Source: Sphingobium sp. 15-1
GTDB taxonomy: Bacteria > Pseudomonadota > Alphaproteobacteria > Sphingomonadales > Sphingomonadaceae
Direction: 5' to 3'
Length of the DNA: 64,000 nucleotides
NCBI RefSeq assembly: GCF_013375535.1
Contig: NZ_JABXJG010000001.1
Coordinates: 124,001 to 188,000 of the forward strand
Each line of letters begins with the position of its first letter. The stretch's first letter is position 1. The position numbers and the translations under genes were made by a program. The notes under the pieces are model-generated. The model had not been told where the DNA came from, did not search any database, and saw only the letters and a list, made by a program, of their open reading frames with translations. Positions 30,936-40,265 of the stretch are shown here, piece by piece.

Positions 30936-31628
30936 TCATCCCCTCAACATATAGCCGACGCCCCGGATGGTCCTGATCGGATCGTCGTCGCCAAATTCGG
31001 TGAGCTTGATCCGCAGCCTGCGGATATAGGCCTCCACAATGTTGGTAGCTGGCTCGAAATCATAATTCCAGACGCGCTCCAGCAGCATGGCGCGCGTGAC
31101 CGTGCTGTCGGCATTGCGCACCAGTTCGGTCAGCAGCTTGAACTCGATCTTCTGGAGATTGAGCACCTTGCCGTTGCGCCAGGCGCAATGCTTTGTCGGG
31201 CTGACCAGCAGGTCGCCGGCGCGCAGCGTCTCGTCCGACCCGCGCCCCACCCAGCCGCGCGCCCGGACCAGCGCCTGGAGCCGGGCGTTGAGTTCGGCCG
31301 GGTCGACCGGCTTCACCACATAATCGTCGGCGCCGCTGTCCAGCCCCTCGACCTTCTGCCGGGACTGGCCCAGGGCGGTCATCATGATCACGGGCGTCAG
31401 GATATTGTTGGCGCGCAGGCTGCGCAGCACGGCGATGCCGTCCATGCCGGGAAGGATGCGATCGAGGATGATCGCATCGAACTGGGTGCCCGCCACGGCT
31501 TCCATGGCGCTGCGGCCGTCGGGCATGATGACGGCGCTATGCCCGATCAGGCGGAGTTGTTCGGCAAGTTGCAGGGCGAGGGCTTCGTCATCCTCGACGA
31601 TCAGCAGATGAAGGGACACGCGATCCAT
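30936..31628 (-). CDS. OmpR-family response regulator
   Basis: A 230-residue regulator with receiver (acidic residues in LIVEDDE, phospho-acceptor Asp56 in IILDRILPG, Lys in VVKPVDP) and C-terminal winged helix (LNLQKIEFKLLTEL, VEAYIRRLRIKL, IRTIRGVGYML). It is the first gene of a pair with the kinase, one base apart from the kinase's TTG start. Target genes are not evident, though the pair lies between two TonB-receptor loci. Confidence 0.93.
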   Translation of the reverse strand: MDRVSLHLLIVEDDEALALQLAEQLRLIGHSAVIMPDGRSAMEAVAGTQFDAIILDRILPGMDGIAVLRSLRANNILTPVIMMTALGQSRQKVEGLDSGADDYVVKPVDPAELNARLQALVRARGWVGRGSDETLRAGDLLVSPTKHCAWRNGKVLNLQKIEFKLLTELVRNADSTVTRAMLLERVWNYDFEPATNIVEAYIRRLRIKLTEFGDDDPIRTIRGVGYMLRG

Positions 31629-31781
31629 TCCGTGATGAAGATTGTCCCCTGCCGTCCGGCGTTAGCATTTCTGGCCTGCAATGCCAATGAAATGCGGGGG
31701 TCGGGGGAGGCGGCGTTTGTTTTGTTTGGGCCAGGGCCAATCGCTAGCGTGAATGGCGACTGGCAATCGCCGTTCTGAAAT

Positions 31782-31893
31782 CGTCATGCTGAACTTGTTT
31801 AACTGCGTTGGCCTTCGGCTCAGCATCCATTGTGCCTCCAGGTATGTTGGTCGCCTGGGGAGAAATGGATGCTGAAACAAGTTCAGCATGACG
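31782..31893. repeat. Palindromic repeat, GTCATGCTGAACTTG family, long form
   Basis: Starts CGTCATGCTGAACTTGTTT and ends with the complement. Compared with the copy at 35718-35807 it carries about 20 extra bases just inside the left arm (31801-31820), after which the two align again through CAGCATCCATTGTGCCTCCAG. It lies between the response-regulator and phosphodiesterase genes, 20 bp from the stop of the latter. Confidence 0.85.
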
Positions 31894-31913
31894 AAGGAGG
31901 ATGAGACCGGGGA

Positions 31914-33254
31914 TTATGGCCGCAGATCGACCGGTGGCTTCTCGGCCTCCGGCAGCTTGGCCCCCATGATCTGCGCCAAGGTGGGAGCAATGGCGCGCAT
32001 GTCCATCTGGCCCAGCTTCTTGCCCGCGGGGATGCCCTGGCCCATCAGGAGGAAGGTCGACTGCAAATGGGCCGGTCCCGGGAAATAGCCGTGCATGCCC
32101 TTGATCGGGGCGGGCGCCACCAGCGGCGCGTCTGGCCCGCGGAAAATATCGGTCACGAAGCCCGGCTGAAGATCGACATAGAAGACTGCCTGGGGATTGC
32201 CGCCCATTTGCGCCACCTGCCCGCGATCCGCGATCCGGGCGATGCCATGGGTGGGATCGGCCGCCAGCCTGTCGAGCAGCGCCTTGACCCGGTCGGTCAG
32301 GGCCTGATCTTCCGGCCGGGCCAGCATGATCGCAGCCGACCCGCCCGAAATCCAGGGCATGGCCAGCCAGGAGGCGACCTTGCCGTCCTTGTCGAGCGTG
32401 ATCAGCTTTTCGTCGAGGAAGGGGCGGAACAGGTTGACGGCGCTGTGCGTCGCTTCGAATCCGTGGTCGCTGACCAGCGCGATGACCGCGTCGGGATGCG
32501 CCTTGCGTTCCGCGGCGATGAGCTGGCCGACGATCCCGTCGATCTTTTCCAGAACCGCCTTCGCCTCCGGCGAACCCGGTCCCTTCGCATGCTGTTCATG
32601 GTCGAGCGCGGTCAGATAGACGGTCAGAAAATCGGGCTTGTGGTTTTCGATCAGGGCGGTGGCGAAGCGGCCCCGATTTTCGTCGCCCGACAGGCTTTCG
32701 TCGATCCCCATGGCATAGGATGCGCCGGTCGCGCGCTCCAGTTCCGCCTTCAGGCCGGGCGTCGACAGCGCGTCGAGCAGCTTCGCGTCGTCGGCATGGC
32801 CGGTGCGCCAGATTTGCGGCAGGTTCCAGGTCACGCTTTTCGCCGCGACGCTGACCGGCCAATGGACGTTGCCGGTGGTGAGGCCTGCCTTCGCCGCTGC
32901 TTCCCACAAGGTCGGCACCTGGATGTCGGAGGCATACCAGGTCCAGCCGCCCTGATTGATCTGCATGGGATCGAAGCTGTTATTGGCCGTGATGCCATGC
33001 CGGGCGGGCGCCGCGCCGGTGATCAGCGTCGTATGGCTGGGATAGGTAAGGGTGGGCAGCACTCCCGTCACGCCCGAGGCCGAGGCGCCCTCCTTCACGA
33101 AACGGCGCAGATGGGGAATGGCAAGGCCGCGCTTGTCCGCCTCCAGCACATCGCCGGGCCGCAGCCCGTCGATGGAGATGAGCAGGACGGGATTCGCCAG
33201 CGCCGACCCCGGAAGGGCAGCGAGGGCGATCGCGAACAGCGCGGCCTTGGTCAT
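31914..33254 (-). CDS. NPP-type exported phosphodiesterase/phosphatase
   Basis: A 446-residue alkaline-phosphatase-superfamily enzyme with a signal peptide ending GSALA. Zinc ligands and nucleophile follow the nucleotide pyrophosphatase/phosphodiesterase pattern: Asp29 in LLISIDGLRPGD, nucleophile Thr70 in PTLTYPSHTT, NNSFDP, TALDHEQH, and SDHGFEAT, and a late His in GMHGYFPG. The Lys-x-Arg pair typical of PhoK-type phosphatases is absent, which favours phosphodiester substrates. The ATG at 33254 is 4 bp after the TonB-receptor stop, so both act together: release of phosphate-containing fragments and uptake (inference). Confidence 0.88.
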   Translation of the reverse strand: MTKAALFAIALAALPGSALANPVLLISIDGLRPGDVLEADKRGLAIPHLRRFVKEGASASGVTGVLPTLTYPSHTTLITGAAPARHGITANNSFDPMQINQGGWTWYASDIQVPTLWEAAAKAGLTTGNVHWPVSVAAKSVTWNLPQIWRTGHADDAKLLDALSTPGLKAELERATGASYAMGIDESLSGDENRGRFATALIENHKPDFLTVYLTALDHEQHAKGPGSPEAKAVLEKIDGIVGQLIAAERKAHPDAVIALVSDHGFEATHSAVNLFRPFLDEKLITLDKDGKVASWLAMPWISGGSAAIMLARPEDQALTDRVKALLDRLAADPTHGIARIADRGQVAQMGGNPQAVFYVDLQPGFVTDIFRGPDAPLVAPAPIKGMHGYFPGPAHLQSTFLLMGQGIPAGKKLGQMDMRAIAPTLAQIMGAKLPEAEKPPVDLRP

Positions 33255-33258
33255 CGCC

Positions 33259-35580
33259 CTAGAACCCCGCCTTGATGGTGGCGAAGAACTGGGCCGGGGC
33301 GCCGACCAGCAGGGTCTGGGCGTCGCCGCTATTGCCGAAGCCGCCCGACCCGATAGTGCCAACATAGCGCTTGTCGAGCAGGTTGGTGGCGTTGAGCTGC
33401 AACTCAAGATGCTCGTTGAAATGATAGCCGACGCTGGCGTCGACGATCACCCGGCCCGGCACCGACACGTCATTGGTATAGCTGTAATAGCGGCGCGACA
33501 TGTAATTGACGCCGATCCGGCCATAAGCGCCCTCATGCTCATAGCTGAGTTCGCCGCGCGCGATATGCTTCGGGCTGTCGACCACCGTCTTGCCCTTGAT
33601 CGCCGCGACCAGCGTGCCGTCGCTGTTCACCACATCGTCGCGATAGGTGGAGTCGGTGTAGCTGTAGGAGGCATAGAGGCTGAAGCCGCCGCCCAGCTTC
33701 AGGTCGCCCGCCGCTTCGACGCCCACGGCGCGGACATTGCCGACATTCTGAAGCGCCGAGGCGAAGCCCTGGATCGGGCTGCCGACCTGCACCGCCAGCA
33801 AGCGGTTGCGGAAGTTGACCAGATAGGCGCCCAGCACGCCGTTGAACACTGACGTGTTGTAGCGCAGGCCCAGTTCATATGTGTCCGACGCTTCCGGCTT
33901 CAGATTGTCCTTGATCGCGTCGAAGCCGGTCTGGTTGGTTGAGAAGGGGCCGGTCGTCGTGGCGCTGGCAAAAGCGCGGGTCGCCTGGGTGAAGCCGCCG
34001 AACACTTCCGCCTCCGGGGAGAGTTCGACCGCAAAACCGGCATGGGGCTGGAACCAGTCCTCCGCCTTGATGCGGCCCTGCGGGAAGGTCGCCTGAACCA
34101 CGGCGTCGGCCTCGTTGGTGACCTTGAAACCCTTCCAGCCCAGGTTGATCTTCACCATGCCGAAATCGATCTGGTCCTGGACATGATATTGGATCGTGTC
34201 GGTGGTGAAGTCGAACTCCCACTGGGTCGCGAAGGGATTCTTCGGATAGTCGCGGAAGCTCAGGCCCGGCTCGGTCCGGCTGGCGAAGGCGTAGAAGCGG
34301 CGGGCCTGGTTGAACTTGTTATTCTCATACCAGCCGCCGACGGTGAAATTCTGGATGCCCAGCGCGAAGTCGACGCTGCCGAACACGCCGATCCGGTCCA
34401 TCTGATATTCGGTGGTGCGCACCGACATCGGGACGCCATTGGGGCTGGGGGTATAGGGCGTCGCCCACAGACCCATGCCCTTGTTGTTGTGATAATAGCC
34501 CTTCAGCTTGAAGCTGGCATGCTCGCCCAGCGGCGCGGCGACGCCGATCGCGCCCAGCCAGTCCTTGCGCAGGCCCGACGCGTCATAATAGGCGTCGTCG
34601 GCGCTGGTGACATTGCCGGGATAGACCTGACCTCCGGCAACCAGCGCGCCGCTATAGTCGTAGCGCCCATCGGGGAAGGGCGACCCGCCGCTGTTGCTGA
34701 TCCGATCGACGTCGTTGAGGCGGCTGGCATAGTCGATGGCGCGGGCATAGTCGGGATATGTATTGTCCCAGTTCCAGCCCAGCCGACGGATCATCGACAT
34801 CGACATGTCCTGATAATCCTGCTCGCGCCGGTCGGAATAGCTGAGCCAGCCGTCGACCGTCACGTCACCGACGGGGATCACGACCTTTGCATTGCCCATA
34901 TGCTGGTCCTGCGTGCCTTGCCCCTTATATTTATCGGTCGAGCCATAGCCATAGGAGACATAGCCCCGAATGCCGTCGCGGCTGCCCAGCGCGAGGCGGG
35001 CGAAGGCGCGCCAGGTCTCATCGCTGCCATAGGTGAGGTTGCCCTGCCCGGCGAGCGCGCCGCTGCTCAGGAAATCGGCCGGATCGGCGGAGAAATGCTC
35101 GACCGTGCCGCCCAGCGCATTGGTCGCCTGGGTGCTGATGGAGCCCGCCCCCTGCGACACGCGCACGCTGCCGATATTTTCGGAGCTGATGGCGCGGGTG
35201 ATGTGCAGGCCGTTATGATTGCCATAGCTCATGTCGCCCAGCGGAATGCCGTCGAAGGTGAAGCCGAGCTGGTTCTGGTTGAAGCTGCGGATGGTGACGC
35301 GCTGCGACCATTCATAATTGCCGAACGGATCGGCCGACTGGAAATTGACGCTGGGCAGCTTTTCGATGGCCTTCAGCGGATTGGTGCCGGGTGTCAGGGT
35401 GACGATGTCCTGCGCCTGGATTTCCTGCACCTGGCGGGTTTCGCCCCGCCCGAAGACGATGATGTTCGCGCTTTCTGCCGCGGCGTCGGCGGATGCCGAG
35501 GCGGGCGCGGTTTCTTGCGCGAAGGCAGGCGTGGCGGCCATGGCTGTCGAGGCCATCAGCAGGACGGTGGCTATACGCAT
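33259..35580 (-). CDS. TonB-dependent receptor linked to a phosphodiesterase
   Basis: A 773-residue receptor: signal peptide ending PAFAQ, plug domain with LKAIEKLPSVNFQSADP and NALGGTVEHFS, and a barrel ending in FATIKAGF. The plug lacks the usual VEVLRGPQGTLYG wording seen in the other two receptors, so it belongs to a different receptor subgroup. It is the first gene of an operon with the NPP-type enzyme. Four 11-bp phased repeats resembling a Pho box lie about 77-116 bp upstream of its ATG. Confidence 0.92.
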   Translation of the reverse strand: MRIATVLLMASTAMAATPAFAQETAPASASADAAAESANIIVFGRGETRQVQEIQAQDIVTLTPGTNPLKAIEKLPSVNFQSADPFGNYEWSQRVTIRSFNQNQLGFTFDGIPLGDMSYGNHNGLHITRAISSENIGSVRVSQGAGSISTQATNALGGTVEHFSADPADFLSSGALAGQGNLTYGSDETWRAFARLALGSRDGIRGYVSYGYGSTDKYKGQGTQDQHMGNAKVVIPVGDVTVDGWLSYSDRREQDYQDMSMSMIRRLGWNWDNTYPDYARAIDYASRLNDVDRISNSGGSPFPDGRYDYSGALVAGGQVYPGNVTSADDAYYDASGLRKDWLGAIGVAAPLGEHASFKLKGYYHNNKGMGLWATPYTPSPNGVPMSVRTTEYQMDRIGVFGSVDFALGIQNFTVGGWYENNKFNQARRFYAFASRTEPGLSFRDYPKNPFATQWEFDFTTDTIQYHVQDQIDFGMVKINLGWKGFKVTNEADAVVQATFPQGRIKAEDWFQPHAGFAVELSPEAEVFGGFTQATRAFASATTTGPFSTNQTGFDAIKDNLKPEASDTYELGLRYNTSVFNGVLGAYLVNFRNRLLAVQVGSPIQGFASALQNVGNVRAVGVEAAGDLKLGGGFSLYASYSYTDSTYRDDVVNSDGTLVAAIKGKTVVDSPKHIARGELSYEHEGAYGRIGVNYMSRRYYSYTNDVSVPGRVIVDASVGYHFNEHLELQLNATNLLDKRYVGTIGSGGFGNSGDAQTLLVGAPAQFFATIKAGF

Positions 35581-35656
35581 GTGGACTTCCCCTTTTTCCG
35601 CAATCGTGGATTGGGGGGCGCCCTAGCCGTTCAATGTTGCACTGCGATGTGGGGTG

Positions 35657-35696
35657 TTTGACTGGGGTGAGACTTTTCCGTGACGGGGGTGTCACA
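35657..35696 (-). promoter_or_regulatory. Four 11-bp phased repeats, Pho-box-like
   Basis: On the minus strand, heptamers TGTGACA (from 35696), CGTCACG (from 35685), AGTCTCA (from 35674) and AGTCAAA (from 35663) recur exactly every 11 bp. PhoB binds tandem 11-bp units with a CTGTCAT-like core, so phosphate control of the receptor/phosphodiesterase operon is a fair guess. The spacers are CCCC-rich rather than AT-rich, which argues against a canonical site. Confidence 0.45.
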
Positions 35697-35717
35697 ATGA
35701 AGAGTGCTATCTCATCT

Positions 35718-35807
35718 GTCATGCTGAACTTGTTTCAGCATCCATTGTGCCTCCAGGAGCCGTGGTCGCCTGGGGAGAAATGGATGCTGAAACAAGTTCA
35801 GCATGAC
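35718..35807. repeat. Palindromic repeat, GTCATGCTGAACTTG family
   Basis: A 90-bp element with near-perfect inverted arms (GTCATGCTGAACTTGTTTC onward through CAGCATCCATT, and complement ending 35807). It shares arms with the elements at 31782-31893 and 63795-63885. It lies between the receptor promoter and the 3' end of the SDR gene. Confidence 0.88.
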
Positions 35808-35822
35808 GAGTCCGGAAACCTC

Positions 35823-36572
35823 CTAACCCTCGCGAGCGACCTGGAACCCGGCGAAGGACTGGGTGACCGGCATCAATTCGATCCGGTTGAGGTTGATATG
35901 CGCCGGCTGGGTGGCGACCCAGAACAGCGTTTCCGCAATATCCTCCGCCGTCATCGGATTGGCGGTGCCGTAGAGCGCGTCCGACGCCGCCTGGCTGCCG
36001 GTGCGGACTAGCGTGAATTCGGTTTCCACCATGCCCGGCTCGATCGACGTCACCCGAACGCCGGTGCCGTGCAGGTCCGACCGCAGCCCCAGCGAGAACT
36101 GGCTGACGAACGCCTTGGTCCCGCCATAGGCATTGCCGCCCGCATAGGGATAGGTCGCCGCGACAGAACTCAGGTTGATGATGACGCCCTTGCGCTCGAT
36201 CAGGCGCGGCAGCAGCTTGTGGGTGATGGTGACGAGACCAGTGATGTTGGTGTCGATCATCTGGCGCCACTGGTCAAGATCGGCCTTATGCGCGGGCGCA
36301 GTGCCCAATGCCAGCCCAGCATTGTTGATCAGCAGGTCGATCTGCGCAAAATCGGCGGGCAGGGCGGCCAGCGCGGCGTCGATGGCCGCTTCGTCGCGCA
36401 TGTCGAAGCTGATCGCATGCACCTTGTCCGCGCCCAGTTCCGCCACCAGCGCGTGCAGCCGTTCGGCGCGGCGTCCGGTGACGATCACCTTCCAACCCGC
36501 CGCGACGAAACGCCGCGCCGATGCGGCGCCGATGCCTGCGGTCGCTCCGGTGATCAGCGCGGTTCCTGCCAT
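35823..36572 (-). CDS. SDR-family NAD(P)-dependent oxidoreductase, YdfG-like
   Basis: A 249-residue classical SDR: cofactor motif TGATAGIGAAS, NNAG in LLINNAGLALG, Ser in INLSSVAAT and the catalytic Tyr/Lys in YGGTK. The arginines in VTGRRAERL just after strand 2 favour NADP. Overall wording (TNITGLVTITHKLLP, EPGMVETEF) is that of the YdfG group acting on 3-hydroxy acids such as serine or 3-hydroxypropionate. The ATG at 36572 is preferred; one four codons upstream (36584) is possible. It follows the debranching-enzyme gene by 71 bp. Confidence 0.88.
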   Translation of the reverse strand: MAGTALITGATAGIGAASARRFVAAGWKVIVTGRRAERLHALVAELGADKVHAISFDMRDEAAIDAALAALPADFAQIDLLINNAGLALGTAPAHKADLDQWRQMIDTNITGLVTITHKLLPRLIERKGVIINLSSVAATYPYAGGNAYGGTKAFVSQFSLGLRSDLHGTGVRVTSIEPGMVETEFTLVRTGSQAASDALYGTANPMTAEDIAETLFWVATQPAHINLNRIELMPVTQSFAGFQVAREG

Positions 36573-36643
36573 GCTCTTTTCCATCCTTTCAGCCCGATGG
36601 GCCGGGATGTAAGCCTATTTGCGGCAATGCCAAGCGCCATTTG

Positions 36644-38878
36644 TCAGGCAATGGTCACGACGCGCGCGCGGCCCTTCCGGTCGAGCGGCTTCACCACCAC
36701 CTTGTCGCCCATGCGGTCGAAGGCGATGTCGACCGCCGCATCCCCCACGCGCAACCCGTAAAGCGTGAGCTGGTCGATGAAACGGGGCAGGGTGGGTTCC
36801 CGCAACGAAATCTCCGCACCGTCGACATCGAAGCCCAGGCCCAGGCTCGACTGGATCAGCGACAGGGGGGCGGCGGCCGACCAGGCCTGCGGGCTGCACG
36901 CGACGGGGTAGAAGGTCGGTCCCTGCGCGCGCCGCCGCGGAAAGCCGCAGAAGAGTTCGGGCAGGCGCATCAGGTCGACATAGGTCGCCGCCGCGAACAG
37001 CCCCTCGAAGATCTGCGCCGCCTGCGCCCGATAGCCGTAGCGGGAAAAGCCCGCCGCGATCAGCGCATTGTCATGCGGCCAGATGGAGCCGTTATGATAG
37101 CTCATCGGATTGTAGCGCGCTTCGGTCGAGGCGATGGTGCGGACGCCCCACCCCGAAAAGGAGGAGGGCGCCATCAGCGTATGCACCACCATGTCGACCC
37201 GCTCTTCCTTGGCGAGCCCGGTGAACAGCACATGGCCCGCATTGGAGGATCGCACGCGGCAGGGCCGTTTCTCCCCGTCCAGCGCCAGCACATAGGTGCC
37301 GATCCCGGCGTCGAAGAAGGTGGCGTCGAACCGTTCCCGCAAACCCTCCGCCCGCGCGCGATAGTGCAGCGCCCTCTCCGGATCGCCCAGCGTCACGAAG
37401 ATCGCCTCCGCCGCCCGCCAGGCGCCATAGACATAGGCCTGCACCTCCGCGAGCGCGATCGGGCCGCGTGCGATGCTGCCGTCGGCGTGGAAGACGGAAT
37501 CATGGCTGTCCTTCCAGCCCTGATTGACCAGCCCCTGGTCGGTCAGCCGCCCATATTCGACGAAGCCGTCGCCATCGCGGTCGCCATGCTCGTCTATCCA
37601 TGTCAGCGCGGCCTGGACATGCGGCAGGATTGAGGCGATGAAGGCGGCGTCCCCGGTCCGCTCCAGATAGGCGCCCGCCAGCATCACGAACAAAGGCGTG
37701 GAATCGATGCTGCCATAATAATGTCGGAAGGGCACTTCGCCCAGTTCTGCCATCTCGCCATGGCGCACTTCGTGCAGGATCTTGCCCGGTTCGGCATCCG
37801 CGGTGGCGTCGAACGCTGTCGCCTGATGCGCGGCCAGGTAGCCCAGCACGCCCCGGCTGATCGCCGGGTCCATCCATAAGGTCTCCAATGCGGTGATGAT
37901 GGCGTCGCGTCCGAACACCGTGCTGAACCAGGGGATGCCGGCATAGGGGTAGGGGCCATATTCGGTGTCGGTCGACAACATGGAGATGTCGGCCACCGAC
38001 CGCCGGGCGACTTCGTTGAAAAGCTGGTTGGAGGAGCACAGCGTCGCGCCGCGCGATCGCGCCTGCTTGAGCGCCTGCATCGATTCCCGCAGGGTCTTGA
38101 GGAAATATTTGGAAAGATCCCCGACGGGCTGCTCCTTGGGCTGGCAGCAGATATTGAGATAGATGGTGCGCCGCTCACCCGGCGGCACCGTCACCTGGAA
38201 TTTGGCCTGGCTCTCCGTCAATGACTGGGGGACCGGGTCGAAGCGCAACAGCGTCTCGCGCCGCTTGTCGTCCCGCCCGTCATAGCCCAGCAGCACGGCG
38301 TCCGCGCCGATCACCGGCTCCCGCAGCGTGCCCCGCCGCAGCCGCGTCATGCCCCGTATCTCGAAGAGGTCCGCGAAATCGGCGGCAAAGCCGATATTCA
38401 CCTCGACCGTGCGGATTTCGGTGTCGAAATTGCGGATGGTGATGCGCTCATGCACCGCCCCTTCCCACAGGAAGCGGGTGCGGCGCAGGTGGATGAGGTC
38501 ATGCTCCACCGTCACCCGATCGTCCCCCCCGGTGAAGTCGGGGTTGGTGAGGTCGCAGGTCAGCATCGCATTGTCGTCGCGCAGCCCCGAACTCAGCAAT
38601 ATCGGCCGCGTGTCGTTGATGGTGAGGTAGAGATGCGACAAATGCCGCGTGTCGCGATGATACAGCCCCTCCGGACTGCCCGGCCCGGCGATCGCGTCCC
38701 CGCTATGGTCGAAGACGGCGAAACTGTCCCCATGTTTCAGCGTCCGGGGGCGCCGCTCATGCAGCGACGCCGTGGCCGGGATGAAAAACTGGGTCTGCGC
38801 TTGCGACAGGGCCTGTCCGGGGTTGATGTTCTGGACGGAAGGGCTCGGGTCTTCCGGCTTCAACTGGCTTGCCGTCAT
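36644..38878 (-). CDS. Amylo-alpha-1,6-glucosidase-like glycosidase
   Basis: A 744-residue cytoplasmic protein. The N-terminal ~280 residues match the beta-rich domain found before bacterial glycogen-debranching-type enzymes (GDSFAVFDHSGD, GLYHRDTRHLSHL), and the C-terminal part is an (alpha/alpha)6 barrel with WFSTVFGRDAIITALETLW, NQGWKDSHDSVFHADG and SYHNGSIWPHDNALIAAG. No signal peptide. It is preceded by a glycosyltransferase 15 bp upstream with GGAGGA before its ATG. No glycogen synthase or branching enzyme is near, so the true substrate may be another glucan or glycoside. Confidence 0.87.
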   Translation of the reverse strand: MTASQLKPEDPSPSVQNINPGQALSQAQTQFFIPATASLHERRPRTLKHGDSFAVFDHSGDAIAGPGSPEGLYHRDTRHLSHLYLTINDTRPILLSSGLRDDNAMLTCDLTNPDFTGGDDRVTVEHDLIHLRRTRFLWEGAVHERITIRNFDTEIRTVEVNIGFAADFADLFEIRGMTRLRRGTLREPVIGADAVLLGYDGRDDKRRETLLRFDPVPQSLTESQAKFQVTVPPGERRTIYLNICCQPKEQPVGDLSKYFLKTLRESMQALKQARSRGATLCSSNQLFNEVARRSVADISMLSTDTEYGPYPYAGIPWFSTVFGRDAIITALETLWMDPAISRGVLGYLAAHQATAFDATADAEPGKILHEVRHGEMAELGEVPFRHYYGSIDSTPLFVMLAGAYLERTGDAAFIASILPHVQAALTWIDEHGDRDGDGFVEYGRLTDQGLVNQGWKDSHDSVFHADGSIARGPIALAEVQAYVYGAWRAAEAIFVTLGDPERALHYRARAEGLRERFDATFFDAGIGTYVLALDGEKRPCRVRSSNAGHVLFTGLAKEERVDMVVHTLMAPSSFSGWGVRTIASTEARYNPMSYHNGSIWPHDNALIAAGFSRYGYRAQAAQIFEGLFAAATYVDLMRLPELFCGFPRRRAQGPTFYPVACSPQAWSAAAPLSLIQSSLGLGFDVDGAEISLREPTLPRFIDQLTLYGLRVGDAAVDIAFDRMGDKVVVKPLDRKGRARVVTIA

Positions 38879-38893
38879 GCCTTTTTTCCTCCG

Positions 38894-39988
38894 CTATCCC
38901 ACCACCAGAAGTTCGGCGCCCTCTCCGCGCAACCGGCGCAGCATGGCGGCTTGGGTGCGCGCGCCGGGGAGGTCATGATAAAGCTGGACATAGTCGGCGG
39001 CCATCCGTTCTGCCGTGAAGCGTGCGTCAAAGGCGGCGCGCACCCGCGACCGGTCGAGCGCCGCCAGGTTCCGGACGGCGGCTACGGCCTCATCCTCGCT
39101 TTCGACGATGAAACCCGACACGCCATGATCGATCACCTCCGGCACCGATCCGCAGCGGAAGGCGACGACCGGCGTGGCGCAGGCCATCGCCTCGATCATC
39201 ACCAGGCCGAAGGGTTCGGGCCAGTCGATGGGGAAGAGCAGGGCGCTCGCCCCGCCCAGAAATTCGGCCTTCTGCGCTTCGTTAATCTCTCCGATATAGT
39301 CGATATTCGGGTATCGCTCGACCAGCGGGGCGATTTCCTGTTCCCAATAGAGCCGGTCGACCGCATCGATCTTCGCCGCGATGCGCAGCGGCAATCCGGC
39401 TCGCGCCGCGATGCGGATCGCCCGGTCGGGCCGTTTTTCGGGGGAAATCCGCCCCAGAAAGGCCAGATAGCCGTCACTATGGCCCGTGCGGGGCTGCAAC
39501 AGGTCCGCCGGCAGGCCGTGATGGATGGTCCCGGCCCAGTTGACCGGCGGCATCGGCAGACGCTGATGGTCGGAGATCGACACCAGCCCATGGTCGGGAA
39601 AGGCGCGGTAGAAGGCGGGCAGGTCGGGCAGGTCCAGCCGCCCGTGCAGCGTCGTCACGCACCGGCCGATGAAATCCTGCACCAACGGCATGTGGATGAG
39701 GTCGATGTGGAAATGCAGCGCATCGAACTCGTCCGCCCGGCGCCGCACCGCGTCCAGCAGGATCATATGATAGGGAATGGGATCGCGCACCGCGGGGTTC
39801 AGCCGCAGCGCCATCTCCGTCACCGGCACCAGTTCCGCCGCCGTGACCGAATCGCCGCTGGCGAACAGCGTCACATCATGGCCCTGACGGACCAGTTCCT
39901 CGGTCAGATAGGATACGATACGTTCCGTGCCGCCATAAAGGCGCGGCGGCACGCTTTCGGCAAGGGGGGCGATCTGGGCAATTTTCAT
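38894..39988 (-). CDS. GT4-family glycosyltransferase
   Basis: A 364-residue GT-B glycosyltransferase: N-terminal PRLYGGTERIVSYLTEEL, HFHIDLIH, and the C-terminal donor domain with FLGRISPEKRPDRAI and EPFGLVMIEAMACATPVV, whose Glu residues form the EX7E motif. No membrane segment. It is the first gene of a two-gene unit with the debranching-type enzyme; together they suggest synthesis and trimming of a glucoside or storage-like glucan (inference). The donor sugar is unknown. Confidence 0.9.
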   Translation of the reverse strand: MKIAQIAPLAESVPPRLYGGTERIVSYLTEELVRQGHDVTLFASGDSVTAAELVPVTEMALRLNPAVRDPIPYHMILLDAVRRRADEFDALHFHIDLIHMPLVQDFIGRCVTTLHGRLDLPDLPAFYRAFPDHGLVSISDHQRLPMPPVNWAGTIHHGLPADLLQPRTGHSDGYLAFLGRISPEKRPDRAIRIAARAGLPLRIAAKIDAVDRLYWEQEIAPLVERYPNIDYIGEINEAQKAEFLGGASALLFPIDWPEPFGLVMIEAMACATPVVAFRCGSVPEVIDHGVSGFIVESEDEAVAAVRNLAALDRSRVRAAFDARFTAERMAADYVQLYHDLPGARTQAAMLRRLRGEGAELLVVG

Positions 39989-40265
39989 GGCCGGGCATTC
40001 CTCTCGATGGTCGCGCCGTCACCGATCCCCCGACCTGCGGTCGACGCCCCTCTTAAAAGCCTGAGGGCCTCGCAAGTTGCATGACGATTGCATCCGCATG
40101 TCGGGATTTTGCCGAAGCATGATCCTGTTCGGCTGGTCGATGGAAAGCGCCCGTCCGCATCATTTTTGGCGCGGCTGACTTCGGACTGACATAGTCCACA
40201 TGCATGAAGGGAGCATCGAAAAGCTGGCTGGCCGGTCTGAAGAGGGGCGGACATGGCCTTGAAAT

